Shown here: piece after piece, positions 36,351-45,104 of the stretch
Layout: every line of letters begins with the position of its first letter
Position numbering within the stretch: the first letter of the stretch is position 1
NCBI RefSeq assembly: GCF_001807485.1
Contig: NZ_KV789188.1
Location: 92,892 to 156,891 of the forward strand
Length of the DNA stretch: 64,000 bases
Direction of reading: 5' to 3'
From: Corynebacterium sp. HMSC08A12
GTDB lineage: Bacteria; Actinomycetota; Actinomycetes; Mycobacteriales; Mycobacteriaceae
Notes under the pieces: generated by a model
Databases searched by the model: none
What the model was told of the DNA's origin: nothing
Seen by the model: the letters and a program-made list of their open reading frames with translations, nothing else
Translations under genes and position numbers: made by a program

Positions 36351-39102
36351 CGACAAGCCGTCCAAGAACCCGTTCTCCCGCGGTGGTGCCGGAAATTCCG
36401 GTGCCGGCCGTGGCGGACAGCGGAAGCCGGGGCAACCGGGTAGGCCTGGCCAAGGTCAGGGTGCTCAGTCTGGCAAGCGTCGGGCTAAAAACGGCAAGCC
36501 TGCGCACGGCAAGCCTGCGCACGGCAAGCCTGCGCAGGGGCGCCCAGCACCGGGCCAGTCGGGTAAGCCTAGCCAGCCGGGCAAGCGCCGGGCTGCAAAC
36601 GGCAAACCTGCGCAGGGTCAGGGTGCTCAGCCAGGTAAGCGCCGCAGTGCCCAGGGACGTCCTGCACAGGGTCGTCCTGCACAGGGTCAGGCTGCCCAGG
36701 GGCGCGCAGTGAAGGGTCGTCCGGCTAAGGGGCGCCCGGCGCATGGCAAGCCCGCACAGGGCAAGCCAGCGCAGGGTCGCGGCACCAAGCCGGTGAAGTC
36801 CGGAGGTTCCCGCCGGGCCGGAGCCGCAGCGGGAGCTGGGGCTGCAGCGGCGGGAGCGGCGGCGTCACAAAGAAAGAGGCCGCAGAACAACGGCCCCAGC
36901 AAGAATGGGCCCAATCAGAATGGACCACAGACTCGCGTGAAAAAGAATGGATCCCGCTCCGTGGGCGACGGAAAGCTGAAGGCAAGGACGCGCAAGAAGC
37001 GCAGCTGGCGCGATAAGCGCACCCTGCGAAACTTCTTCGCGGGGCTGGCGGCCGTCATGGCGGTGCTGATCATTGTGCCGCTGGTGGCGTTCTTTACGGC
37101 GTATTCGGTGACGAAGGTGCCGGAGCCGGAAGAGCTGGTGAACAACCAGATCTCCTACATTATGGCCAGTGACAACGACACTGAGCTGGCGCGCATCGTG
37201 CCGCCGGAGGGTAACCGTCAGAACGTCAAGATCGACGAAGTTCCGATGGCAGTTCGGCAGGCCGTGCTGGCTGCGGAGGACCGCGAGTTCTACAGTAACC
37301 CCGGCTTCTCTGTCTCCGGCTTCGCCCGCGCGGCGATCGGCCAGGTGCTGGGCCGCGAGGGTGCCGGTGGTGGCTCGACCATTACCCAGCAGTACGTGAA
37401 GAACGCGCTGGTCGGCGATGAGTTTAGCCTGAGCCGTAAGGCCAAGGAGCTGGTTATCTCCGCGAAGATGGCCCGCGAATGGTCGAAGGACGAGATCCTC
37501 GAGGCCTACCTGAACACCATTTACTTCGGCCGCAATGCCTACGGCATCAGCGCGGCCTCTCACGCCTACTTCGACAAGGACGTCAAGGACCTCACCCCGG
37601 AGGAAGGCGCGGTGCTGGCCGCGACCATCCAGGCGCCCTCTGGCCTGGATCCGTGGACCAACCGCGAGCGTGCAGAAGCACGCTGGAACTATGTACTGGA
37701 CGGCATGGTCAGCATCGACGCGATGAAGGAATCGGACCGGCGGAACGCCGCGTACCCGGACGTGAAGGACCCGGCGGAAACCGCGGAGAGCACCCAGGCC
37801 GTGGGAACCAACGGTTTGATCAAGACCAAGGTGATCGAGGAGCTTGAGCGCGCGGGCATCACCGAGGAACAGGTGAACACGGGTGGCCTGAAGATCACCA
37901 CCACCATCGACGCAAAGATGCAGGCCGACGCGGTGGATGAGGTCCACAAGAAGCTCGAAGGCCAGCAGGAAGGCCTGCGTACGGCCGTGGTCTCGGTGGA
38001 TCCGAAGACCGGTGGCGTGCGCTCCTGGTACGGCGGCGATAACCCAGTGGGCTTCGACTTCGCCGGAGGAGGCCTGCAGACCGGTTCTACGTTCAAGATT
38101 TTTGCGCTGGCCGCATACCTTGACCAGGGCGGCAGCATTTACGACCAGTTCGACTCCTCCCCCGTCATGACCGGTGACGCGCAGGTGAATAACGTCGGCG
38201 GCGCCAGCTGTGGCACATGTAGCATCGCCGAAGCGCTGAAGCAGTCGCTGAACACCAGCTTCATCCGCCTGACCCAGTCGTTGAAGGGCGGCCCGCAGGA
38301 CGTCGCTGACATGGCGCACCGCCTGGGAGTGGCCGAGGAACTGCCGGGCGTGGGCAAGACGCTGCAGGAGGCAAACGGCAAGCCGGCAGAGGGCATCACT
38401 CTGGGTATGTACCAGTCCAGCCCGCTGGACATGGCCACCGCCCTGGCAACCCTGACTAACGGCGGCACCTACCACCGCCCACACTTCGTGGAGAAGGTGG
38501 AGAACTCCAACGGCGACGTGCTGCTGGATAACACCAACGACGACGGCGACCGCGTGGTCTCCGAGGAAGTCGCCAACGGCCTGATCCAGGCGATGCAGCC
38601 CATTGCGGCGTATTCCAACGGCAACTCGCTGGCCGGTGGCCGTCCCTCGGCTGCAAAGACCGGTACGGCGCAGCTGGGCGATACCGGCGAGAACAAGGAC
38701 GCCTGGATGATTGGCTCGACCCCGCAGCTGTCTACCGCAGTGTGGGTTGGTACCGCCGAGGGTAAGCCGATTCATAACAGCTACGGCGGCATCATGTACG
38801 GCTCCGGCCTGCCCGCCCAGATCTGGAAGGGCGTGCTGGATCGTCAGCTGGAAGGCAAGGAGGTCGAGCAGTTCGGTACCGGCCCAGCGGCTTCCGGCGG
38901 CGGTGGCTACGTCGGCGGCGAAGCTGCCCAGGGAAGCGACGAGGGTGCGCAGGAGCAGCCGGCGGAGCCGGAGTCTCCGGAACCGGCTTCACCGCCGGCG
39001 CCCGCGCCGCAGCCCGAGCCGCAGCGCCCGGCTCCGGGAGGTGGCAACCCGCCGCAGAACAATGACCTACAAGACCTAATCGATGGAATCCTCAACCCAT
39101 AG
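36343..39102 (+). CDS. ponA: Class A penicillin-binding protein (PonA/PBP1A type) with long basic head
   Basis: This bifunctional synthase polymerises and cross-links peptidoglycan. About 225 cytoplasmic residues rich in Gly, Lys, Pro, Gln and Ala, with repeated GKPAHGKPAQGRPA units, precede the membrane anchor. The glycosyltransferase domain has EDREFY (catalytic Glu312) and GGSTITQQ. The transpeptidase domain has STFK (Ser582, Lys585), a SLN motif and KTGTA (772-776). The C-terminal ~70 residues are Pro/Glu/Gly-rich and outside the cell. The TTG start has GGAGA upstream and overlaps the DUF5318 stop. The head is unusually long. Confidence 0.93.
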   Translation: MSSDKPSKNPFSRGGAGNSGAGRGGQRKPGQPGRPGQGQGAQSGKRRAKNGKPAHGKPAHGKPAQGRPAPGQSGKPSQPGKRRAANGKPAQGQGAQPGKRRSAQGRPAQGRPAQGQAAQGRAVKGRPAKGRPAHGKPAQGKPAQGRGTKPVKSGGSRRAGAAAGAGAAAAGAAASQRKRPQNNGPSKNGPNQNGPQTRVKKNGSRSVGDGKLKARTRKKRSWRDKRTLRNFFAGLAAVMAVLIIVPLVAFFTAYSVTKVPEPEELVNNQISYIMASDNDTELARIVPPEGNRQNVKIDEVPMAVRQAVLAAEDREFYSNPGFSVSGFARAAIGQVLGREGAGGGSTITQQYVKNALVGDEFSLSRKAKELVISAKMAREWSKDEILEAYLNTIYFGRNAYGISAASHAYFDKDVKDLTPEEGAVLAATIQAPSGLDPWTNRERAEARWNYVLDGMVSIDAMKESDRRNAAYPDVKDPAETAESTQAVGTNGLIKTKVIEELERAGITEEQVNTGGLKITTTIDAKMQADAVDEVHKKLEGQQEGLRTAVVSVDPKTGGVRSWYGGDNPVGFDFAGGGLQTGSTFKIFALAAYLDQGGSIYDQFDSSPVMTGDAQVNNVGGASCGTCSIAEALKQSLNTSFIRLTQSLKGGPQDVADMAHRLGVAEELPGVGKTLQEANGKPAEGITLGMYQSSPLDMATALATLTNGGTYHRPHFVEKVENSNGDVLLDNTNDDGDRVVSEEVANGLIQAMQPIAAYSNGNSLAGGRPSAAKTGTAQLGDTGENKDAWMIGSTPQLSTAVWVGTAEGKPIHNSYGGIMYGSGLPAQIWKGVLDRQLEGKEVEQFGTGPAASGGGGYVGGEAAQGSDEGAQEQPAEPESPEPASPPAPAPQPEPQRPAPGGGNPPQNNDLQDLIDGILNP

Positions 39103-40708
39103 GAAACCGACCGCCGGGAGTCCGGCCACGGGCTCGGCCACGAGCCGGGGCGCGGGCCAGCGCGTGCTGCCCTCCCGCACAGAGCCGATGGCCCGCGGAT
39201 TCATCCGCTTCATCGGCGGCCCACCCGGCGCCCACGCACTTATCGGCCGGGCGAACTGGTGGACTCCCCTGCGCGTCCTGCTCGCCACCGCCGCCACCTT
39301 CCTAGTATTCGGTTGGCTGCAGAAGGCACAGTGCATCCGCACCGGGTTTGACGGCGATGGCAACCCCTTTGTGGACTGGTCCGGGAAGCGCCAGTTCACC
39401 TCCGCCTGCTACTCCGACACGGTTTCCCTGTATGCGGGCCGCGGGCTGGATAACCTCGACTTCCCCTACTTCACCTCCTTCGTCGACGATGGCGTCACGC
39501 GGTACATGGAATACCCCGTGCTCACGGGCCTGTACCAATGGCTGATGGCCGCAATCGCGCGCCCGGTGGAGGCCGTGTGGAACTTCCTCCCCCTGCCGCA
39601 GGCAGCGCCCGCGGCGATCTACTTCGGAGTCAACGCATTCTTCCTGGCCCTGTTCTGGCTGATCGCCACCGGCCTGATGACGAAACTCACCGGCAACCGA
39701 GTGTGGGACACGCTGCTGATGGCGGCCTCTCCCCTAGTCATCGTCCACGCCTTCACCAACTTCGACCTGCTGACCTGCGCGGCGGCCGTCGCTATCTTCC
39801 TCTTCTGGGCCAACCGGCGCCCTGGCTGGGCTGGCGTGGCCACGGGCGTGGGCGTGGCGCTGAAGCTATGGCCCGCGTTCATCGGCGGTGCACTGATCCT
39901 GCTGTGCCTGCGCCAGCGCGCCTGGGTTCCGCTGGCGAAGCTGGTCGGCTGGACTTTCGCCAGCTGGCTGATCATCAACCTGCCGATCATGGTTTTCGCG
40001 CCGGAGGGCTGGTCGCAGTTCTTCAAGCTGAACTCCGAACGCGGTTGGGAAGGCTCGACCATCTATGCCGTCATCGCTCACCTCTTGGGTAATGACGCCT
40101 GGAACGGCGTGTCTCCCACCAGGTCCGTCGAAGGCGCTGAAACTCTCAACCTGCTGACAGGCGTACTGCTGCTGGTCGCACTTCTGGCTCTGGCCTGGCT
40201 GGTCATCTTCGCAGCGCCGCGCACTCCGCGGGTCGGCCAGGTGGCGTTCTTGGCCACGCTGGCCTTCATGATCACCAACAAGGTGTGGAGCCCGCAGTAC
40301 TCCATCTGGCTGGTGCCGCTGCTGGTGCTGGCTCTCCCCCGCTGGCGATTGGTCTTTGGCTGGGCGGCATTGGAGACTGTGTATTGGTACCTGCGCATGT
40401 GGCAGTTCCTGCCTGCGAACCAGGCGGCACCGAACTGGCTGGTCGATACCGTGACCATCGTCCGGCTCGGGTTGCTGGTGTTCATGGCGGTGCTGGTCAT
40501 CCGGCAGATCATGGGCCGCAGCCCGGACCCGATCCGCGAGGCCCACGGAGGGCGCGACCCGTTGGCCGGAGTGCTGGCCGAGGAACCGCCTGAGGTGCAG
40601 GACGGCGCGCCAACCAACCAGACCGCGCGCGAGAACGGGAATGGTTCCGGCGGAGAAGTGGGCGTCAATAAGAAAGGCGCCGAAAAGAAAGAGAGCAACG
40701 ATGGATAA
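39083..40708 (+). CDS. GT87 family polyprenol-phosphate-mannose-dependent mannosyltransferase-like protein
   Basis: This 541-residue integral membrane protein has roughly ten hydrophobic helices and the DUF2029/GT87 layout. The first outer loop is CIRTGFDGDGNPFVDWSG, where catalytic acidic residues are expected. The following helices include NFDLLTCAAAVAIFLFW and WPAFIGGALILLCLRQ, and NKVWSPQYSIWLVPLL is also typical. The family elongates lipomannan and related glycolipids in Corynebacteriales; the exact acceptor is not known. It overlaps the ponA end by 20 bases, matching the order in Mycobacterium. Confidence 0.83.
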   Translation: MESSTHRKPTAGSPATGSATSRGAGQRVLPSRTEPMARGFIRFIGGPPGAHALIGRANWWTPLRVLLATAATFLVFGWLQKAQCIRTGFDGDGNPFVDWSGKRQFTSACYSDTVSLYAGRGLDNLDFPYFTSFVDDGVTRYMEYPVLTGLYQWLMAAIARPVEAVWNFLPLPQAAPAAIYFGVNAFFLALFWLIATGLMTKLTGNRVWDTLLMAASPLVIVHAFTNFDLLTCAAAVAIFLFWANRRPGWAGVATGVGVALKLWPAFIGGALILLCLRQRAWVPLAKLVGWTFASWLIINLPIMVFAPEGWSQFFKLNSERGWEGSTIYAVIAHLLGNDAWNGVSPTRSVEGAETLNLLTGVLLLVALLALAWLVIFAAPRTPRVGQVAFLATLAFMITNKVWSPQYSIWLVPLLVLALPRWRLVFGWAALETVYWYLRMWQFLPANQAAPNWLVDTVTIVRLGLLVFMAVLVIRQIMGRSPDPIREAHGGRDPLAGVLAEEPPEVQDGAPTNQTARENGNGSGGEVGVNKKGAEKKESNDG

Positions 40709-40883
40709 CACGACCATAATCATCACCATGGCCAGTGTGCTGGTGGGGTTCCTGTGCGTGGGCGGCAGTTTTGCGAGTTTCATGTACGGCAAGTCGAAGA
40801 AGCAGGTGTGGACGCTTTTCAGCTTCGCCGTCTTGTTCCTGACGATCGTGCCGGTGGGGCTGGCAGTATTCGTAGCGGCGTAG
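40701..40883 (+). CDS. Small membrane protein of 60 residues
   Basis: The ATG overlaps the GT87 stop by eight bases. The product has two hydrophobic segments (TIIITMASVLVGFLCVGGSF and VWTLFSFAVLFLTIVPVGLA) joined by a basic loop (YGKSKKQ). I do not recognise a family. Its overlap with the GT87 gene and clean two-helix pattern argue that it is real. Confidence 0.65.
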   Translation: MDNTTIIITMASVLVGFLCVGGSFASFMYGKSKKQVWTLFSFAVLFLTIVPVGLAVFVAA

Positions 40884-40955
40884 GGGCGCGCAGCGCGGGA
40901 GCGGGGCTCGGCTTGGGGCGCGAGGGGGCATTTCTTAAAACGCGGGGGCACCAGG

Positions 40956-41035
40956 TAGGCTGAGAGAGTTGCTGACGCAACGACCCTCCTGCCATGCCCA
41001 AAAGGGGTATGGCCGAAACACAAGACCATAGGAGG
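40956..41035 (+). promoter_or_regulatory. rpsF leader with -10 hexamer and hairpin
   Basis: A TAGGCT -10-like hexamer near 40956 is followed by a stem GCCATGCCC/GGGGTATGGC (40991-41013) and then GGAGGTG before rpsF. Leaders of rpsF operons are bound by S6:S18 in other bacteria; whether this one is cannot be told. Confidence 0.45.
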
Positions 41036-41046
41036 TGATGAGGTCC

Positions 41047-41334
41047 GTGCGTCAATACGAGATGATGATCATCATCGACCCTTCCCAGGATGAACGCACC
41101 GTTGCCCCGTCGCTGGACAAGTACTTGGATATTGTCCGCAAGGAAAACGGTTCCGTGGAAAAGGTTGATATCTGGGGCAAGCGTCGCCTCGAGTACCCGA
41201 TCAACAAGAAGGAAGAGGGCATCTACGTTGTTCTCGACCTGAAGTGTGAGTCGGCTACCGTGCTGGAAATTGACCGCCTGCTCAACATCAACGACCAGAT
41301 CCTGCGCACCAAGGTGCTGCGGAAGGACCAGTAG
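41047..41334 (+). CDS. rpsF: 30S ribosomal protein S6
   Basis: This is a 95-residue S6 of normal length (RQYEMMIIIDPSQDERTVAP at the start, GIYVVLDLKCE in the middle). The GTG at 41047 is chosen over ATG 41038. The N-terminus (V/M)RQYE is the family start, and GGAGG at 41031-41035 is too close to the ATG but well placed for the GTG. It leads the rpsF-ssb-rplI unit. Confidence 0.95.
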   Translation: MRQYEMMIIIDPSQDERTVAPSLDKYLDIVRKENGSVEKVDIWGKRRLEYPINKKEEGIYVVLDLKCESATVLEIDRLLNINDQILRTKVLRKDQ

Positions 41335-41457
41335 CTAAAGCTGCAGGCTCCGAACGGACTGTACAGGCACCTTTAAACCATTAACCTAAGCACTGTAACC
41401 ACTAGGGCTTCTTTTTACGGACGCCCACACGTCACCACACAACGTTAGGAAAGAAAC

Positions 41458-42105
41458 ATGGCACAGGGAGATACCCAAATCACCGTGGTCGGCAACATCG
41501 TTGCGGATCCGGAACTGCGCTACACCCCCAACGGGGCCGCAGTGGCTAACTTCCGCGTGGCCTCCACGCCCCGTCGCTACGACCAGCAGGCTGGTCAGTT
41601 CGTCGACGGCGAGCCACTGTTTTTGACCTGCAATGTGTGGCGCCAACCAGCCGAGAACGTGGCAAACAGCCTGAACAAGGGCGACCGCGTGATCGTGACC
41701 GGCCGACTGCGCCAGCGTTCCTACGAGGATCGCAACGGCGAGCGTCGCACCGTCTTCGAGATTGAGGTGGAAGAGGTCGGCCCTTCGCTGCGCTTCGCTA
41801 CCGCGGATATCAACAAGGCATACCGTGGCGGCGGCCAGGGCGGAAACGCTGGTGGCGGCAACGGCGGAGGCTTCGGCGGTAATGCCGGCGGCTTCGGTGG
41901 CCAGGGCGGCCAGGGTAGCCAGGGTAATGGTGGCAACGGCGGCCAGGGTGGCTTCGGCGGGAACGCCGGCAACCAGGGCGGCCAGGGTAGTCAGGGACAG
42001 AACAACCAGGGCTTCGGTGGCCACAATGCGGCCATGGATGATGACCCGTGGAACTCTGCCCCACAGTCCGGTTTTGGTGATGGCGACGACGAGCCGCCAT
42101 TCTGA
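41458..42105 (+). CDS. ssb: Single-stranded DNA-binding protein
   Basis: This 215-residue SSB coats single-stranded DNA in replication and repair. An OB fold occupies about residues 1-115 ([40 protein letters not shown]). A long Gly/Gln/Asn-rich linker and the acidic tip DDDPW to DDEPPF, which recruits partner proteins, follow. AGGAAAG lies before the ATG. No rpsR gene follows, as in other corynebacteria. Confidence 0.96.
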   Translation: MAQGDTQITVVGNIVADPELRYTPNGAAVANFRVASTPRRYDQQAGQFVDGEPLFLTCNVWRQPAENVANSLNKGDRVIVTGRLRQRSYEDRNGERRTVFEIEVEEVGPSLRFATADINKAYRGGGQGGNAGGGNGGGFGGNAGGFGGQGGQGSQGNGGNGGQGGFGGNAGNQGGQGSQGQNNQGFGGHNAAMDDDPWNSAPQSGFGDGDDEPPF

Positions 42106-42187
42106 TCGGCTAGCTTAAAAGCTGCTGGTCAGCGTTAAATTTTTTGAACATAATTGGTCAAACCAAAGCACAACGAAAGGCTGGATC

Positions 42188-42640
42188 ATGAAGCTGATCC
42201 TCACCACCAACGTTGACAAGCTCGGTGTCCCCGGCGACATCGTAGAGGTCAAGGCTGGTTACGGACGTAACTACCTGCTTCCGCGCGGCTACGCAATTGT
42301 TGCTACCCGCGGCGCTGAGAAGCAGATCGAAGGAATTAAGCGCGCGCAGGAAGCACGACAGATTCGCGACCTGGATCACGCACGCGAGGTTAAGGAAGAG
42401 CTGGAGAACCTGAGTGGCGTGACCGTGGCGGTCCGCACCGCAGAGTCCGGCAAGATCTTCGGCTCCGTCACTGCAGATCACATTGTTGATGCAGTGAAGA
42501 AGGCCAACGGTCGTTCCCTGGATAAGCACACCATCAAGCTGCGCAAGGGCGATGTTAAGGCAACCGGCGTTTACTCTGTGGACGTTCAGCTGCACAACGA
42601 CATCGTTGCATCCCTGAGCTTCGAGGTCGTTTCCGCGTAA
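42188..42640 (+). CDS. rplI: 50S ribosomal protein L9
   Basis: This is a 150-residue L9 with the conserved N-terminal rRNA-binding domain (MKLILTTNVDKLGVPGDIVE, then VKAGYGRNYLLPRGYA), a long connecting helix and a C-terminal domain. CGAAAGG lies before the ATG. It ends the rpsF-ssb-rplI unit. No terminator lies directly after the stop; the nearest is at 42984. Confidence 0.97.
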   Translation: MKLILTTNVDKLGVPGDIVEVKAGYGRNYLLPRGYAIVATRGAEKQIEGIKRAQEARQIRDLDHAREVKEELENLSGVTVAVRTAESGKIFGSVTADHIVDAVKKANGRSLDKHTIKLRKGDVKATGVYSVDVQLHNDIVASLSFEVVSA

Positions 42641-42750
42641 CTTCGCCCGGCTTGGCTCGGCATTTCAGCTGGCCCTGGTCGGCTGATACTTCGGTCGGCG
42701 GGCTTGGCTCGGCTGATATTTCAGCTGGTCTGAAATTACCGGGAGCTTCT

Positions 42751-42866
42751 GCGCCCTGTGCCTAGACACCACAGGTCGCGTGATTCGTGCCTAGACACCA
42801 CGGATCGAGTGCCAAGTGTTTGCCTAGTGTTAGGCGCACTGGCCGCGTGCTTAGACACCACGCGGC
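42751..42866. repeat. Three hairpins with identical loops and covarying stems
   Basis: Hairpins at 42751-42779, 42782-42806 and 42842-42866 each present the nine-base loop C(C/T)TAGACAC (42761-42769, 42790-42798, 42850-42858) closed by GTG/CAC. Outside these closing pairs the stems differ (GCGCCCT, GATTC, GCCGC) but remain paired by compensating changes. A small GCCTA/TAGGC hairpin lies between the second and third. Confidence 0.75.
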
Positions 42867-42983
42867 GGCATTCACATTCCGGAGCTGTGTAAAGAGCCGC
42901 TGAGCTGCTGAGCCGCTGAGCTGCGAAGATGCGCGTGCGACTATAACGCACCAGAAAAACTTAACTTAGACAACAGCAGGTTG

Positions 42984-43015
42984 AGGCCCCACGTTTTTGT
43001 GCGTGGGGCCTTTTC
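42984..43015 (+). terminator. Strong Rho-independent terminator
   Basis: A 10-bp perfect stem AGGCCCCACG/CGTGGGGCCT with an eight-base T-rich loop is followed by TTTT. It probably ends transcription from the ribosomal protein operon after the hairpin array. Confidence 0.85.
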
Positions 43016-43024
43016 CGTTGCTCG

Positions 43025-43140
43025 GATTATGCTGCTGGACTGTATTGCTGGGGAGTGCTGGGCTGTATTGCCTGGCCGTGCCGCTGGACCATTCTGTTTG
43101 GCTGTATTGCTGCCCGAACTGCTTGGCTGTATTGCCTGAT
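43025..43140. repeat. Degenerate repeats containing CTGTATTGC
   Basis: Four copies of GGMCTGTATTGC-like units recur at 20-40 base spacing. No coding potential is visible. This belongs to the 42.6-43.87 kb gene-free region. Confidence 0.65.
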
Positions 43141-43188
43141 AGCCATCGCCAGCGGCGCAAAGTGTCGGAAATGGTGCATTTCTTAGGG

Positions 43189-43318
43189 CTAAATGTCGGA
43201 AAAGTTGCAAAACTAAAATTGGCGCCGAAAACGCGACCCTCGGAAAACTCGCTGACCTGCATGTTTACAAAATTGGTAATGGTTTGCGGTAACAAATTGC
43301 AACTTTTCCGACATTTAG
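43189..43318. repeat. 130-bp palindromic-ended element, AAATGTCGGAAAAG type
   Basis: The ends 43189-43210 and 43297-43318 are a perfect 22-bp inverted repeat. CTGACCTGC lies at the centre (43252-43260) with the same +2.5 base offset from the midpoint as in the 124-bp elements, although the terminal repeat sequence is different. Confidence 0.85.
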
Positions 43319-43367
43319 GCCTCCAAATCGCAGGCTTCTGGGCCATTCGGGGCTCCTGGTGGTCCGG

Positions 43368-43615
43368 AATGTCGTTAGATCGGGAATACGTCGGCCTGTT
43401 CAGGCTGTGCGGAGCCTCCGTTGGGCCGGAATGTCGCTAGAACGGGAATACGCCGACGCCCACGACGGCTTGCAAAACTCTGCAACGCCCTGACCTGCGC
43501 TTTTGCGGTATTGCAAATCAGTGTTAATAACGTATTCCCGTTCTAACGACATTCCCTTCTATACGTGGTCGCAAAAAGGTCTCCGCTTGCCCCGGATTCC
43601 CGTTCTAACGACATT
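43368..43615. repeat. Nested array: 124-bp element copy 2 (43430-43553) flanked by one extra end unit on each side
   Basis: Terminal-repeat copies begin at 43368 and 43430 (plus orientation), and inverted copies end at 43553 and 43615. Neighbouring copies are exactly 62 bases apart, half of 124. The inner pair encloses CTGACCTGC (43490-43498). The whole array is 248 bp. Confidence 0.85.
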
Positions 43616-43631
43616 TTCCAGCTGCAGGGCG

Positions 43632-43755
43632 CAGAAACTATGGCTTTAGGCCGCCGGAACTGGGAGCCGAGGGTCGGAACAGGGGGCAGGGCTCAGAAAT
43701 TATGGCCCCGGGCCGCCGGAACTGGCAGCCGAGGGCCGGAGCAGGGCCCGGGGTC
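43632..43755. repeat. 62-bp tandem duplication next to the palindromic array
   Basis: The sequence CCGCCGGAACTGGSAGCCGA and flanks repeat with a 62-bp period (units from 43632 and 43694). It is not obviously related in sequence to the palindromic units but has the same period. Confidence 0.7.
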
Positions 43756-43867
43756 GGGGAACAGGGGCCCGGGGTGCCGAGCCACCAGCACCCCGGGCGC
43801 CGAAATTTCGCCACCTGAGCTGCCGAATTCCACTTGCTTAGCCAGCCGAATGTGCCAGGATAGCTCT

Positions 43868-45007
43868 GTGAAGAAAACTCAGCTGGTTCGCAGCTTGGCA
43901 TTAGTCTCCATCCTCGCGCTCGCCGGATGTTCCAATTCGGGCGTCTCCATTTCCCCTAGCTCTTCAGACTCCGGCGGGGCGGATGGCTCCTCGGACTCCA
44001 AAGCCCTCAGCGTCTACGATGTCGCGGAGGCCTGCCAGAAGGCCGTTGAGAAGGATCTCAACAAGAACAACATTCCGCACGATAAGCTTTTCGTGCACGC
44101 AACGGACGTTTCCGAGACACACCTGTCCGACGACGACTTCGACGGTCCACTCAAGGGCTCGCTGTACAACGACGACTATTCCGGCGCCTTCCACTTCGAC
44201 TGCGAAACCGACGGATCCACCACAAAGGTGGATAACTTCGATTTCCCGCAGGAAAACTTCCGCGTCGATTCCTCCAGAAACCGCTCGCAACAAACGGAGG
44301 TAGACCCAAACCGCCTGGACCCGGACAACGATGGCGCCGGCCGGGCCGGCCGCGACGACAACCTGGGAATTACCTACCACAACAAGGTGGACTGGCAATT
44401 CCTGGAAGCGCCGGGCAAGGTCGTCCCCGGCGGAATGATTCTGAACCGGACGAATGGCTCCTCGTGCTCGACGGGATTCATCGCCTCCCGCGACAACCGG
44501 GTATTCATTGTTACCGCAGGTCACTGCGGAAACAAGGGGGATAAGTTCGACATCCGCGATTCACGTGGCAATACTCTCCGGGTGGGGGAGATGGTGGAAT
44601 CCTACGTGGAGCGTCATGGCCAGGGCATCGTTGGTGCAGACATTGGATTGATCGAGCTCTACCCAAATGTCAGGCAATACGTCGATTCCGCACTGCCTAT
44701 GAATACCAAGCTCAAGGGCTGGATCACGCCGCAGGAGGCCGAGCGCCGCAACATGGAGATTTGCCGCCTCGGTGCCACCACCGGGTACTCCTGCGGAGTG
44801 TTCGTCAGTGTGGACAAGGCAGGCCAGTTCTACTTTAGAAACATCATGGATCGCGGAGATTCCGGCGGCGCCATCTTTGCCGTGGACAGAAGTGGGGTAT
44901 GGGCGCTTGGCGTGGTCTCGCGGGTCAGCGACTACAACAAAACCCTCGGCGGCGGAATGGAAATCGCCAGCGCGATGCGGCACTGGGGCCTAACCCTCCA
45001 CGGCTAG
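43868..45007 (+). CDS. Secreted lipoprotein with trypsin-like serine protease domain
   Basis: This 379-residue protein has a lipoprotein signal (LVRSLALVSILALAGC; lipobox Cys21), a Ser/Gly-rich spacer, an unassigned domain to about residue 175 and a chymotrypsin-fold protease. The catalytic triad is visible: His219 in TAGHC, Asp258 in GADIG, Ser332 in GDSGG. A Cys pair near 200 and 220 fits the family disulfide. GTG at 43868 is chosen because AGGA lies seven bases upstream and the signal peptide starts there; the frame is open further upstream through repeat DNA. Substrates are unknown. Confidence 0.88.
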   Translation: MKKTQLVRSLALVSILALAGCSNSGVSISPSSSDSGGADGSSDSKALSVYDVAEACQKAVEKDLNKNNIPHDKLFVHATDVSETHLSDDDFDGPLKGSLYNDDYSGAFHFDCETDGSTTKVDNFDFPQENFRVDSSRNRSQQTEVDPNRLDPDNDGAGRAGRDDNLGITYHNKVDWQFLEAPGKVVPGGMILNRTNGSSCSTGFIASRDNRVFIVTAGHCGNKGDKFDIRDSRGNTLRVGEMVESYVERHGQGIVGADIGLIELYPNVRQYVDSALPMNTKLKGWITPQEAERRNMEICRLGATTGYSCGVFVSVDKAGQFYFRNIMDRGDSGGAIFAVDRSGVWALGVVSRVSDYNKTLGGGMEIASAMRHWGLTLHG

Positions 45008-45045
45008 CCCACCAGCCGCCGTAGTCACCAGCACCCCGGCACCCC

Positions 45046-45095
45046 CTGGCCGCCGGGCCGGGATCACCCCCTGGCCGCCCGGCTGGGATCACCCG
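45046..45095. repeat. Short GC-rich tandem repeat
   Basis: Two copies of CCCCTGGCCGCC, GG, then GGGATCACC follow the protease stop. It lies between convergent genes. Confidence 0.6.
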
Positions 45096-45104
45096 GCGCA
45101 GCTG

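Noticed and set aside
43565..43867. N-terminal extension of the serine protease
   Set aside because: It would be translated from repeat DNA. The lipoprotein signal and ribosome-binding site place the start at 43868.
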